Shown piece by piece: positions 30,510-39,211 of a DNA stretch of 64,000 bases. The stretch is from positions 32,627,896 to 32,691,895 of the forward strand of contig NC_067206.1 in assembly GCF_026262505.1 (NCBI RefSeq), given 5' to 3'. The notes under the pieces were generated by a model, which ran no database searches, was not told the origin of the DNA, and saw only the letters and a program-made list of their open reading frames with translations. The stretch's first letter is position 1, and every line of letters begins with the position of its first letter. The position numbers and the translations under genes are program-made. The DNA is from Trichomonas vaginalis G3. Taxonomy: Eukaryota > Parabasalia > Trichomonadida > Trichomonadidae.

Positions 30510-30686
30510 AGCAATGAATTCAACAGGGTAGAAATGAGGTTAGAAAACGTGTTAGATCTAACATTCTAACATAAACATTATTTTTGTGCTATGTTTTCAT
30601 ACGTGTGAGGGTGGTGATATCATTTATTTTTAAGTTTATTTTTAAGTTTATTTTTATATAAATGACAGAACAAAAATAAAGCATAT

Positions 30687-31121
30687 CTACTCAACAGGAA
30701 TGAGACCCTTACTGACTATGTATTCGTTTAATGCTTGATGAAAACAATGGTACATATTATCGTATGGGTATACACAGCGTCTGTTTCCATCGTCGTCGTA
30801 TATGTAGAGCTCAAATCCAGTCCAACCTTCTTTTGTACAATATGTAGCTTTATTTAAGTATGCATTTATGTAGATAAGGCAATTTTCTTCATCGCTCCAG
30901 AAATAATTTTTCGTCTTTGTTGAAATAGTTTTCGTTCCTCTGCGACCATAAGGAATGTATGCAATAAATTTAGCATCATAAGGTATTATAATATACTCAG
31001 GGTTTCTTTCATCGTCAATGGGTCTGTCTTTGTTAAAATGCATGTTTCTCAGTTTTACTTGAGTTTTGAATAGTTCACGGAAACGTTCTGGGAAAGAGTC
31101 ATAGTAAATGTAGTCAGACAT
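30687..31121 (-). CDS. Right-end B protein, distant relative of the 'ITNYNGHEF' family
   Basis: 144 aa. A helix-rich start (SFPERFRELFKTQVKLRNMH) is followed by a strand-rich core (PEYIIIPYDAKFIAYIPYG, FWSDEENCLIYINAYL, GFELYIYDDDGNRRCVYPYD). The latter follows the pattern (Y/F)..(E/N)(E/N)..(F/I)Y....K......G......D..GKRV of the 14492 and 18224 products and the HNH C-terminal domain. It lies only at the right end of B, outside the palindrome. Function unknown. Confidence 0.55.
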   Translation of the reverse strand: MSDYIYYDSFPERFRELFKTQVKLRNMHFNKDRPIDDERNPEYIIIPYDAKFIAYIPYGRRGTKTISTKTKNYFWSDEENCLIYINAYLNKATYCTKEGWTGFELYIYDDDGNRRCVYPYDNMYHCFHQALNEYIVSKGLIPVE

Positions 31122-31149
31122 GTCTTTGTAATGAAATAAAAAAGTTGGA

Positions 31150-31366
31150 AAATAAATAAAATAAGGTTATTTTTATTTAGTGAAGTCATTAGTGAAGTCA
31201 TTAGTGAAGTCGTTTATGTGTCAGATGGTTTTGTAAATATTTAAGGTTAAGTTGGTGTTATGGTTGTGTTGTAAAATATACGTTACCGGTTTCGTAAAGT
31301 GTCAAAACCGCTAAGTGGTGTACGGAGGCGCGCAGTGCCACAGTACGCAACTTAGGGATACTAACT
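31150..31366 (-). repeat. B right terminal repeat with cruciform
   Basis: Ends in ...GATACTAACT. CGCTAAGTGGTGTAC (31309-31323) pairs with GTACGCAACTTAGGG (31343-31357), 12 of 15 matching, around GGAGGCGCGCAGTGCC. AGTGAAGTCATT is repeated three times at its inner edge. Confidence 0.85.
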
Positions 31367-31372
31367 TTTTAC
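31367..31372 (+). repeat. Target duplication of B, right copy (TTTTAC)
   Basis: Matches 17976-17981. Confidence 0.85.
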
Positions 31373-32084
31373 TAATGTCGGTCAAAAGTTTGAGACAGAT
31401 ACCGTAAAGCATGAAGGCTATCGTTTTGACTACCCATTAAGATGGTTAAGAGACCCATCTGTCACAAAAGCTATTGGCTTTCGAAGAATAAAGTTTGTGT
31501 CTGTAGAAGATAAAAGTTTTCCATTTATTGTAAGGTTTCATATAGATTATACATCTGAAGGGCAACGAAAAATGTGGGAAGAAATTGAGCTAATACAAGT
31601 TGACCTCTCATCTTCTCTACAGGCTGCATTAAAAAATATAGAAGATAAAATAAATTCATGTTATGCAAAATATGCTGATGAATATGCGAATACCGATAGC
31701 ACACTTTATGTGAGAATTGTATATGACAAACAAAATTCACAAGTGTCATTTCAAATCTATGAAGACAATCCAAATAAAGACGAACAAATATATACAGAAT
31801 TCACTGCAATGTCATGGTATTATTTGCAAAGAATGTTAAATCAGAAAGTTGAACCTCCTTTAGCAAATATCTACAGTCGATATGCAAGAGATGAACCATA
31901 TTTATTTAAAGATGTTTTCGACCAAGATGCTGTGATAGTTCATGCTTCATTTTCTGGCGCCCAAAACTCTTTCTTATGCTTGGCAAATGACTTTTACGAA
32001 AAACCTACAAAGTTATACGAACCACCAAGTGGAAGTATTTCAGACTTTCAAGTATGGTTTACTACAGATGGAAGAAAAGAATAA
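31373..32084 (+). pseudogene. A2 capsid-type gene, 3' part after insertion B
   Basis: Open from the B boundary to the stop at 32084. The product contains EGYRFDYPLRWLRD, FIVRFHIDYTSEGQ and a DAVIVHASFSGAQNSFLCLA segment, all alignable with the A1 gene at 12738-13619. Strand-rich; a candidate minor capsid (penton-like) protein. It is the target of the B insertion. Confidence 0.65.
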
Positions 32085-32158
32085 TTCCATTATACCATGC
32101 GTTTTACTTAGAACTTAGTTTCATATACAACTACTATCGAACGGTAAAAATATAATTT

Positions 32159-32392
32159 TTAATATACAGGTTGTGGTTGCCAACTAGACTGTGGTGCAGG
32201 TTCAGGCTGTTGTATTACAGGAGCTTGTTCTTCTGGTTCAGGGTCTTTAGGTATAATACCAACAAACTGACCTACTCTTTTACCAATATTTTTGACACCG
32301 TTCCATACTCCTCTTCCGACAGATTTTATTCCATTCCATATACCTCTTCCAACATTTCGAAAGAAGTTTCCTATCTTACTGAAGAAACCCAT
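32159..32392 (-). CDS. Small amphipathic virion-type protein (pX-like)
   Basis: 77 aa. MGFFSKIGNFFRNVGRGIWN and a following GIKSVGRGVWNGVKN-type repeat form a basic amphipathic helix with regular Trp/Phe. A Pro/Gln tail follows (PEPEEQAPVIQQPEPAP). It closely resembles in design the E2 products at 60783 and 61023 (MAAGFFKKLWD...). Such peptides recall adenovirus pVI/pX, which bind DNA or disrupt membranes. Starts in TTTTTACATATAGTAAAATG context. Confidence 0.6.
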   Translation of the reverse strand: MGFFSKIGNFFRNVGRGIWNGIKSVGRGVWNGVKNIGKRVGQFVGIIPKDPEPEEQAPVIQQPEPAPQSSWQPQPVY

Positions 32393-32410
32393 TTTACTAT
32401 ATGTAAAAAT

Positions 32411-32773
32411 CTAATGTCCGCCTAGTCTCTTACGTTTCCTGTTGAGTTCCATAGCATTCTTTAACTGGAGCTCATACATTCTGTTTCTCCTCTGGTAGAA
32501 AACATATTCTGGGTCAACTCCTGTGTTCGCGTCATCTGCATAAAGTTGTTTATATCCCACTTCAGGGTTTGTATAAAACTCTTTCCATCTCATATTTGCA
32601 TACCATGGTGGCAAATCTAACGCAGCGTCATTTGACATGGCAGTTTGCATTTGTACATCTGTTGGCACTTGACCATAGTTTGCCATTGCAGTTTGTATTC
32701 TAACTTCATTTGGAATATTCTCTGGGTTTGGTTGTCCAGGTTGCTGTGCATTCGCTAAGTTCTGTGCGTCCAT
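32411..32773 (-). CDS. Hypothetical A2 protein, Gln/Asn-rich start and basic tail
   Basis: 120 aa. Two near repeats (NEVRIQTAMANYGQVP and TDVQMQTAMSND) are followed by a Trp/Tyr-rich middle (LDLPPWYANMRWKEFY) and a basic C-terminus (NRKRKRLGGH). Adjacent to the pX-like gene on the same strand. A small virion component is plausible; not recognised. Confidence 0.5.
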   Translation of the reverse strand: MDAQNLANAQQPGQPNPENIPNEVRIQTAMANYGQVPTDVQMQTAMSNDAALDLPPWYANMRWKEFYTNPEVGYKQLYADDANTGVDPEYVFYQRRNRMYELQLKNAMELNRKRKRLGGH

Positions 32774-32796
32774 TTAATATTAGATAAAAATATCTC

Positions 32797-32928
32797 TTAC
32801 GAGTACATATGCTGAACATTTGCAGGCATTGGTTCATCTTCATATTCTCTGTACTTTTCTGCCACGTCAAATAAATAAATGACACAATGGAAAAAACCTA
32901 AAACAAGTAGTCCTATTTCAAACCACAT
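32797..32928 (-). CDS. 43-aa single-span membrane protein overlapping the methyltransferase end
   Basis: The product is MWFEIGLLVLGFFHCVIYLF, then DVAEKYREYEDEPMPANVQ and HMYS: one hydrophobic segment (residues 5-20) and an acidic tail. Its ATG lies inside the last codons of the upstream methyltransferase, a 16-base overlap typical of compact viral genomes. Too short for routine gene calling; no family recognised. Confidence 0.5.
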   Translation of the reverse strand: MWFEIGLLVLGFFHCVIYLFDVAEKYREYEDEPMPANVQHMYS

Positions 32929-33731
32929 TTACTTACTAATAAAATTTCTTTATTGTGACACTTTCTCCGGTTTATAGGACCTCTCTCATATTCTATCTTG
33001 TCATATATAAACTCATAGTCATGTATGTCCTCTAACCATCTCATAACGGTTTCCAAACCACTTTTATCGGATGTAAAGTAAAAGCATGGATGGTTATGTA
33101 TAACGTCTAAAGTTTCTAAAGAGTCTCTCAAAGTCCAGTCTACTTGGTATTGAAAATCCCATGTGTTATAGAACGGCGGGTCCACTATAAAGAAAACATT
33201 TTCCTTGTCTTTATATTTTTCATACAACTCTGTCCAATGACACCTCACAAACTCTATACCCTCAATATATTTTTCTATGTCCTCTTTGAAAACATTTGTA
33301 TAGTTAAGATATAAAACTTTTGACATAAGTGTTTCAATGTCATGAACTCTTATAGAACCACTATATAATAGTCTAGCAGATATACTATCCCAGTCTATAT
33401 ATTCTGCTTTTTTCAAAACCTCTCTCACAATATTTTTCTTATCTAATGGTATACGTTCCATCTTACCTATAGGTATCTTTTCTTTTAACTCTTTCAATAT
33501 ATTATTTGTGTCTGGAATATGTTTGAGACGGTCCATATAGTTGTCGAAGTCATTGCATATAATCTTTGAGTCAGGAAATACGGTATGACATAAATGGGAT
33601 ATATAGAAACTTCCACCGAACAAATCTACAAATGTTAGACCATTCGGTAGTTTCTTAAGTTCTCTCAATATAATATCTTTACATCTACTCTTATTTCCAA
33701 AGAATGGTAACGGCGGTTTTGTAAAATTCAT
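32913..33731 (-). CDS. Dam-like (D12 class) adenine-N6 DNA methyltransferase
   Basis: 272 aa, near the usual size of D12 enzymes. The SAM-binding motif PLPFFGNKSRCKDIILREL is near the N-terminus, then FVDLFGGSFYISHL. The catalytic motif is FIVDPPFYNT (a DPPY-type motif) in the middle, and CFYFTSDKSGLETVMRWLED follows. It would methylate adenine in a short site, as in phages and some Polintons, perhaps to mark element DNA. It is the outermost A2 gene and starts in TTATTATATATAAATG. Confidence 0.85.
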   Translation of the reverse strand: MNFTKPPLPFFGNKSRCKDIILRELKKLPNGLTFVDLFGGSFYISHLCHTVFPDSKIICNDFDNYMDRLKHIPDTNNILKELKEKIPIGKMERIPLDKKNIVREVLKKAEYIDWDSISARLLYSGSIRVHDIETLMSKVLYLNYTNVFKEDIEKYIEGIEFVRCHWTELYEKYKDKENVFFIVDPPFYNTWDFQYQVDWTLRDSLETLDVIHNHPCFYFTSDKSGLETVMRWLEDIHDYEFIYDKIEYERGPINRRKCHNKEILLVSKCGLK

Positions 33732-33982
33732 TTATATATAATAATAAAAATGTTTTTACCCGAAAAGTGACAGAAAAGTGACAAAACATGAAAACATATA
33801 TAATTTGTGAAAAGTGATATAAAAAGTGACATTTAAAAAGTGACACCATTAATATGATGTAAATAACAACGGTTTTGGTTTTGTCACCGGCTGGTCGGCT
33901 GGGGTTCGGTCCTCCTCTTGGGTCTTGGGCAAAATTTCTTATGGGCTAGAGGGCGCAACGCGCCTGGAAGCCCCACTTACCT
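33732..33982. repeat. A2 right-end region
   Basis: Repeats of AAAAGTGACA, then a markedly GC-rich last 100 bp with GGCGCAACGCGCC (33952-33964), ending ...CCCCACTTACCT. On the minus strand it starts AGGTAAGTGGGG. A partial match to the AAAAGTGACA repeats stands at 2845-2890 in A1. Confidence 0.55.
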
Positions 33983-34086
33983 GACCTATATAATTAAAAA
34001 CTTTATTAGATACACATATTTCTCAATTTAATTCGAAATAAATTAACATCGCTTTCTGTGACTATTATTTGTATGGATTGCCATAT

Positions 34087-34413
34087 TCATTTTTCATTTC
34101 TGGAGTATTGTATGATAAAAATGATAACAAAGATAACAACAATAGCAATTGCCCATGATGGAAGGCCAAGACAACTTGCTTTTCCAACTGCACTATATGA
34201 ATCCATCTTTCTGTAAGAAGAAGAGGGAATCGAGTAAAAATCGTATTTTGAACTGGATCCATCAATGGCATGATTGTCGTCACTTGATGATCCACTTAAT
34301 TTAAATTCGAGCTTGCCATCATATTCAAAATATGTTTCGCACTTTATGTGAGAAGCTGCAATCCAATAAAAAGTGTGAATACATATTTTAATAGGTTCTG
34401 ATACTTTTTCCGA
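34087..34413 (-). pseudogene. C-terminal remnant of a host surface protein
   Basis: An open frame without a start codon. The product has a Ser/Asp-rich ectodomain end (KLSGSSSDDNHAIDGSSS, SIPSSSYRKMDS), one membrane span (WAIAIVVIFVIIFIIQY) and a short basic tail (SRNEK). This is the usual end of parabasalid type I surface proteins. The rest of the gene is absent upstream, so it looks like a leftover fragment beside A2. Confidence 0.55.
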
Positions 34414-34646
34414 TCACTAAGATGATACTTATTTGGAAATTCGTTTGTAGACTAATATTTTAAAAAATTAACATTTAAAATCAATGGATGAAAATAATAA
34501 GTTGCATTTATTTTGCTTTAAAATAAGATGTTACAAATGATTACCAAGATTTTTATTTATAATAATAAAAATTATTTAATAATTAAAGAGTAATTGTACA
34601 TATTACTTAATAGCATACAGTAGGAAGATGAAAAATTAAAGGTATC

Positions 34647-35015
34647 TTAGTTTGCAGTGCTATTTTTCACTGAGTCTTCAAATTGTTGAATTAAATCTAT
34701 AAATCTTTGTTTATCATTAATGGATTCCCTTAACATATCTGATGTAACTTCACTTTTAATATTAGGATTCTTAGATTTTGAGCTATCAACAATCTCGGAA
34801 TATTTTTGGAGTTGACTGGTAATTAAAGTTTTCCATTTGTCTAAATTCATCAAAATTTTATTCAGGCGCTCTAAATTCTCTTTGTATTTTTTGTCTTCTA
34901 GTTTTTTGTGCATTCCTTCTTGAATTTCTTTATTAATTTGTTCAAGAACCTCTTCATCTGATATGTTATTCATTTCTGCATTGATTTCTTCTTCTGTAAA
35001 TGTTATATCACTCAT
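34647..35015 (-). CDS. Host acidic coiled-coil protein
   Basis: 122 aa, almost entirely helical: SDEEVLEQINKEIQEGMHKK, NLERLNKILMNLDKWKTLIT, and a C-terminal helix ending in QRFIDLIQQFEDSVKN. No family recognised. TCATC motifs just upstream of the ATG could serve as initiator. Intact and in a host region, so it is probably a real small gene. Confidence 0.6.
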   Translation of the reverse strand: MSDITFTEEEINAEMNNISDEEVLEQINKEIQEGMHKKLEDKKYKENLERLNKILMNLDKWKTLITSQLQKYSEIVDSSKSKNPNIKSEVTSDMLRESINDKQRFIDLIQQFEDSVKNSTAN

Positions 35016-35483
35016 TGATGATGGAATTTGAAAAAAATGTAAACTATAAAATTTCCATCAGAAAAATTATTTTTCCAGAAAAATAATGACTTCACAATTC
35101 AAATTCTTTTATCATTTTTAGATTGTGAGCCAATTTCTGAACTTTTTATAAAACTTGCTTGATTATCGAATCAATATCTTTAATTATTACATTGATTAGA
35201 GCTATATGAATTAAAGAATCATATGATAATCACTAGTCAATGAAAATGGTAATAGTACAATTTTCCAAAGCTTTAAAATTTACAAAGCAAAAATTAATTG
35301 TTACTTAATACATAAAAGAAGCTGTCATTAGTTTCTAAGCTTCATTGTGAAACTATGTCATAGCATTATGAGCCCTAATGTAATAAAAAAATCGAAATAT
35401 ATTTTTTTGGTTAAAACATATACATTTAATAGAAAAACATACAAGCATATTGTACATAGAGACTATAAATTAATGATATTAAT
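35016..35483. other. Host intergenic region
   Basis: AT-rich spacer between the coiled-coil gene start and the Rab gene end. No open frame, repeat or RNA gene is recognised. Confidence 0.5.
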
Positions 35484-36086
35484 TTAACAGCAAGCTCTTT
35501 CTGGTGTAGGTTCGATAATGTGTTCTTGTGGGAATGCATCGTCAAGTTGTATTTCATTTGTAGCTACTGCTTGTAATACTTTACGTGCTAAAAGCTGAAA
35601 TGACTCTTCCACGTTGGAATTTTCTTTTGCGGAGGTTTCAATATATTCTAATTGACGTGCTTTACAAAATTGCTCTATATGCATAATTGATACAACTCTA
35701 TTTTCGATTAAATCTATTTTATTGCAGACTAATAACATTTTCGCGTTTGGATGGCACAATTTCCTTGCTTCTGTATACCAGTCTTCTAAATGTTCAAATG
35801 AAGCCGAATCTACAATTGAAAAAACTAATAATACAGCTACTGCATCGCGATAATACATTTTTCCTAAGGATTTGTATTTCTCTTGGCCAGCAGTATCCCA
35901 TATCTGAAGGTGTATCTTTTGATTATTAATTTTGACTTTATGAGTCAGAAATTCGACCCCTATTGTACTAGACTCTGCATCCGAAAACTCGTTCGAGCAT
36001 AATCTCTTCACGAGACTAGTTTTACCTACATCTGAATCACCAATTGCTAGAAATTTGAAAACAAGGGATCCTTTTTTAGAGTGCAT
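35484..36086 (-). CDS. Rab-family small GTPase
   Basis: 200 aa, full length. G1 GDSDVGKT (16-23), G2 TIGVEF (41-46), G3 WDTAGQE (63-69), G4 NKID (122-125), G5 TSAK (151-154), and a C-terminal Cys-Cys for geranylgeranylation. Rab proteins direct vesicle traffic on membranes, and parabasalids have very large Rab families. Subfamily is not assigned. The start is fixed by the KKGSLVFKFLAIGD N-terminus. The initiator TCATTCT lies 10 bases upstream, as usual in trichomonads. Confidence 0.95.
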   Translation of the reverse strand: MHSKKGSLVFKFLAIGDSDVGKTSLVKRLCSNEFSDAESSTIGVEFLTHKVKINNQKIHLQIWDTAGQEKYKSLGKMYYRDAVAVLLVFSIVDSASFEHLEDWYTEARKLCHPNAKMLLVCNKIDLIENRVVSIMHIEQFCKARQLEYIETSAKENSNVEESFQLLARKVLQAVATNEIQLDDAFPQEHIIEPTPERACC

Positions 36087-36097
36087 TCAGAATGAAA
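36087..36097 (-). promoter_or_regulatory. Initiator (Inr) of the Rab gene
   Basis: On the minus strand, TTTTTCATTCTGAATG places a TCATT initiator about 10 bases before the ATG, the layout known for Trichomonas promoters. Confidence 0.55.
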
Positions 36098-36835
36098 AAG
36101 TGACAATTATTTACAGAGTATTTTCATGTTCTAGGAAGAAAAGTGACATAAAAAACTTATTTTCATTGCTATTGTCTGCGTGGTAAATAAGCAGATATTA
36201 AAGTGGTATAACATGATTCTATACTCATCATTGTAGATTTCAGCACATATATTTTTTAACAAAACTCAAACTTTACACGAAATTTCGACATATACTGATA
36301 ATCCTTTAACTATCATCTAAAGTTCTTATGTTTCGCCTCCGAAGTATTAATGAGTAATGAACTGAGTATAAAAACTTTATTTGAAATGATTTTATGTATT
36401 TTTGAGTGTTCAAGTTTTAATGAGTAACAGCTATAATATTCTTTATTTCTAGTGGAATTCATCTCTTTTTTTATCTTTTTGAACGAAAATGAAAAAATAA
36501 TTTTGTATGTCAACATTTATTTTTATTATTCTATCCTAAAATATTATTTATATAGGTATAGATTTATTTTGCAGTAATTAATAAGCATTATAAGCACAGT
36601 AAATTAAAATTTAGGTTCGAAATTCAAAATTACCTCTCATTAATCTATGGATATGCAAAAGATTGATATGTTGGAGTTTTTTTGGATGTCTTCTGTCAGG
36701 ATTAAAAATTGCTGGATAATCCCATCCTCAAAATTTTGACATTTCTATCAAACAAAAATCATTTATTTCATTTACAAGCCAAATGCTTTTAATTTCACAG
36801 AAGAAAAAATGTTGATGTTGTCAAAATAATGGTAA
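36098..36835. other. Host intergenic region left of the MULE
   Basis: AT-rich, with only short chance open frames (for example 36313-36516). No supported gene or RNA. Confidence 0.5.
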
Positions 36836-36960
36836 AAAAGGGGTTTGGCGTCCTAAGGCGTCCTAGTGTAAATTTCTCAAAATTGTGATATTTACATCAC
36901 ATTTTTGAGAGGTTTATGGGCGTCCTAAGGGAAAATTGAATAGCTAGGGCGTCCCGAATT
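36836..36960 (+). repeat. MULE left terminal region
   Basis: Contains GGCGTCCT four times (with GGCGTCCC once) and an internal dyad CTCAAAATTGTGA...TCACATTTTTGAG. It pairs with the right terminal region in inverted order. Confidence 0.6.
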
Positions 36961-37602
36961 TTCATTCTAAGATTTAAATATATTATATACTTAAGTATAA
37001 TACAAGCAATATAAAAATTAAATTTTTATTATGTTAACTTATAAGAAATTTTTTTGAATTATCGTTGATTTATTGTAATCTTTCCAGGCTATACTTTTGA
37101 AATCAACTTTACCTGTCATACGCATTAATGTAGTAGATGTCCAGGTGTAGCTATTATATCCCAGCAACATTGGTATTTTATCATTGTAAGATATCAAAAT
37201 GAAGCGTTTTTTCAGATATAATTTTTCGTAAATTTTTCAAAAATAAGATGGTAAAAAAGCCTCGACTTGCTCGAAAAATAACAATTTTTTTACTTGTAAA
37301 AATAACCCTTTTACAGCATGGGCAGCTATTCAATCACTATTTCTTTTTCTAAAAGTATATTTTTCAAAAAAATTAAGATCAAATTCGACAATTTCTTGAT
37401 GAAAGCAAAAATATTACACATACTTCTAGATGCATGGGAGAAAATATGCAATTATTCAATCAATTCGCATGATTTGAAAAAAATCTAAATTTGATAAAAA
37501 TGTAGAAATTTTTTATTTTTAACTTGAGATTCGATTTTTTTGATCCAATTTGTGAATTTTTTTTGATCGGAATTTCAATTAATTTGTTGATCAAAAATGA
37601 CC
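36961..37602. other. Non-coding MULE interior
   Basis: Very AT-rich, with poly-A/T runs and no supported gene. Confidence 0.5.
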
Positions 37603-38710
37603 TCACAATGTTTGATAATAAGTGAAGTTATCTTCATGGGTATTTAGAAATTCCAAGAGAAATTGCTTATTTCTCGCAGATGTAATATCTGAGAAAATCG
37701 AATTTAAATATTCATAGAAACCCAAATCATTCTCCGGTTCGAATAATTCATCTGTTGCTTTTTCTGTTTTTTCTATGAATTTTAATAATTTGATTAATAA
37801 ATCTTCATCAGGAAGAATTATTGCTGCATTTGTGATAAAATTCCATATTGAGGTAATATGGCAATAATTACATTTATAAAATGTAATTTTATCCAAAATT
37901 TTTTGGCAAATTCGCATAATAGCATTAATATTTGAAGCTGAGATTAAACCTGTGATTACTTCTGTAACTTTTGGAAAATCATCGCAATTTAATATCTCTT
38001 TATATTGAATTGAGAAATAAAAAAAATCAAATGGATTCATTTCTTCAATTTCAAGGAGATTGTAAAAATTGATAGAAGTGTTATTGCAACAAATTGTATT
38101 TGCAGCAAAAAATATCATTTGCTCGATTCCATTTTTGGAATAAATTTGCTGGAACAATGTTAAATTAAAACAGTTGCTTAATTTTTCTTCATTGTTTTCA
38201 TAAAAAAGTAACAAGTTTGCAACTGAAATTTCAAAATTTTGATAATTGCCAGTTATTTCAGTAAATATATATATTTGCTTTTCTTCATCTAAAAATGGCA
38301 AATATTGATTTGCAATATTAACTAAAGTTTGGGATAAATTGTTCCAGTTTGATTTTACAATTTGTGAGCACATTATGTAATATGTAAATTTATCCGCTTT
38401 GTAGGAATTTAAAATTGTTTGTTGTTCTGTTTCAGTTAAATTACTGAATTTTTCAAGATTAATATTGTGATAAAAAATAGAATCCTTGAAACATTCTGAT
38501 ATCTTTTCAATGTTTAAAAACAGATGCTAAAAAATGTAAAAGAACTTCATCAGTCACTGTGATTTTTTTGAAAAATTTATCCCAATTCAAGCATCCAATT
38601 GATCTTTCTGTCATTGTACTTATGCATTGATAAAGTTGATTTAATGAATCCGAAGAATAATCATTATGCTTGACTAGTTGAGTTAGTTGATACAGACTGT
38701 CGTCAGCCAT
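37603..38710 (-). pseudogene. Helical-repeat protein gene inside the MULE, frameshifted
   Basis: Starts at 38710 (MADDSLYQLTQLVKHNDYSS). The frame shifts once near 38510: the first frame ends in LHFLASVFKH, while the next frame continues with LFLNIEKISECFKDS and stays open to 37603. The product would be about 369 aa, made of repeated helix pairs with Asn/Ile/Leu bias (LVNIANQYLPFLDEEKQIYI, LLIKLLKFIEKTEKATDELF). This resembles HEAT/ARM proteins such as karyopherins, but no specific family is certain and the length is much below a karyopherin. The initiator TCATTTTTTT lies 5' of the ATG. Either a captured host gene fragment or a second MULE gene. Confidence 0.5.
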
Positions 38711-38760
38711 TTTAAAAAAATGAATAAAATTGTATAGTAAATTATATTTGTGAAATTTGT

Positions 38761-39163
38761 GACGCTACATTCAATCTAAGACCAATATCTCAAAGAATTC
38801 CTCATTTAAGTATTACTTTTCATTGTTTTTTAAAAAATATCTTTGCTTATTTGTTCACTTTTTTGACATTTATTATATGCTTTTTATCATATTTCCGATG
38901 ATATGAATATATATTCTATATAAGAATGACGCTACATTCAATCTAAGACCAATATCTCAAAGAATTCCTCATTTAAGTATTACTTTTCATTGTTTTTTAA
39001 AAAATATCTTTGCTTATTTGTTCACTTTTTTGACATTTATTATATGCTTTTTATCATATTTCCGATGATATGAATATATATTCTATATAAGAATGACGCT
39101 ACATTCAATCTAAGACCAATATCTCAAAGAATTCCTCATTTAAGTATTACTTTTCATTTTTGA
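38761..39163. repeat. 167-bp tandem repeat, about 2.4 units
   Basis: GACGCTACATTCAATC starts at 38761, 38928 and 39095. It lies between the divergent starts at 38710 and 39212 and so forms most of their shared promoter region. Confidence 0.92.
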
Positions 39164-39211
39164 TTCAATTTTCGAACGGTTTTCGTAAATTTTGCATCAT
39201 TTCATTTTTTA

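Larger units (their letters stand above)
24677..30665. repeat. Right arm of the giant inverted duplication in B
   Basis: Reverse complement of about 18545-24195. It is longer mainly because of the larger HENS array. The arm stops just before the gene at 30687, where a TTTATTTTTAAG run is repeated three times. Confidence 0.92.
17982..31366. mobile_element. Element B: palindromic helicase element with Polinton-type ends
   Basis: 13,385 bp bounded by AGTTAGTATC inverted ends and the 6-bp duplication TTTTAC. Outer genes differ on the two sides (18224-18544 against 30687-31121). Between them the DNA is an inverted duplication: 18545 to about 24195 mirrors about 24677 to 30665. Each arm has a coiled-coil gene, an SF3 primase-helicase with an acidic repeat tail, an HNH gene, KilA-N debris and iterons. 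No integrase, polymerase or capsid gene is seen, so it probably depended on an A1-type helper. Both arms look broken, with several breaks in each helicase copy. The two ends differ by a few per cent, suggesting moderate age. Confidence 0.8.
15025..33982. mobile_element. Polinton A2 (right part; interrupted by A1 and B)
   Basis: The remains of a second Polinton. On the left it resumes at 15025 in the middle of its integrase gene, because A1 lies inside it. Element B (17982-31366) interrupts its capsid-type gene. The right end is placed at 33982, where a GC-rich stretch reading AGGTAAGTGGGG inward stops. The AG start fits Polintons, but the other end is outside the window, so the target duplication (expected GACCTA) cannot be checked. 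About two breaks besides the two insertions. A2 must be older than A1 and B. Confidence 0.8.

Noticed and set aside
17982-31366. The palindrome as a read-folding or assembly artefact
   Set aside because: Outer genes and flanks differ on the two sides, both ends have matching TTTTAC duplications, and the HENS arrays differ in size. Still worth confirming with long reads.
33880-33982. tRNA-like or rRNA-like GC-rich patch
   Set aside because: No cloverleaf could be drawn by eye; it is better explained as the A2 end.
36313-36516. 67-aa frame left of the MULE
   Set aside because: No motif, no initiator, low-complexity composition.
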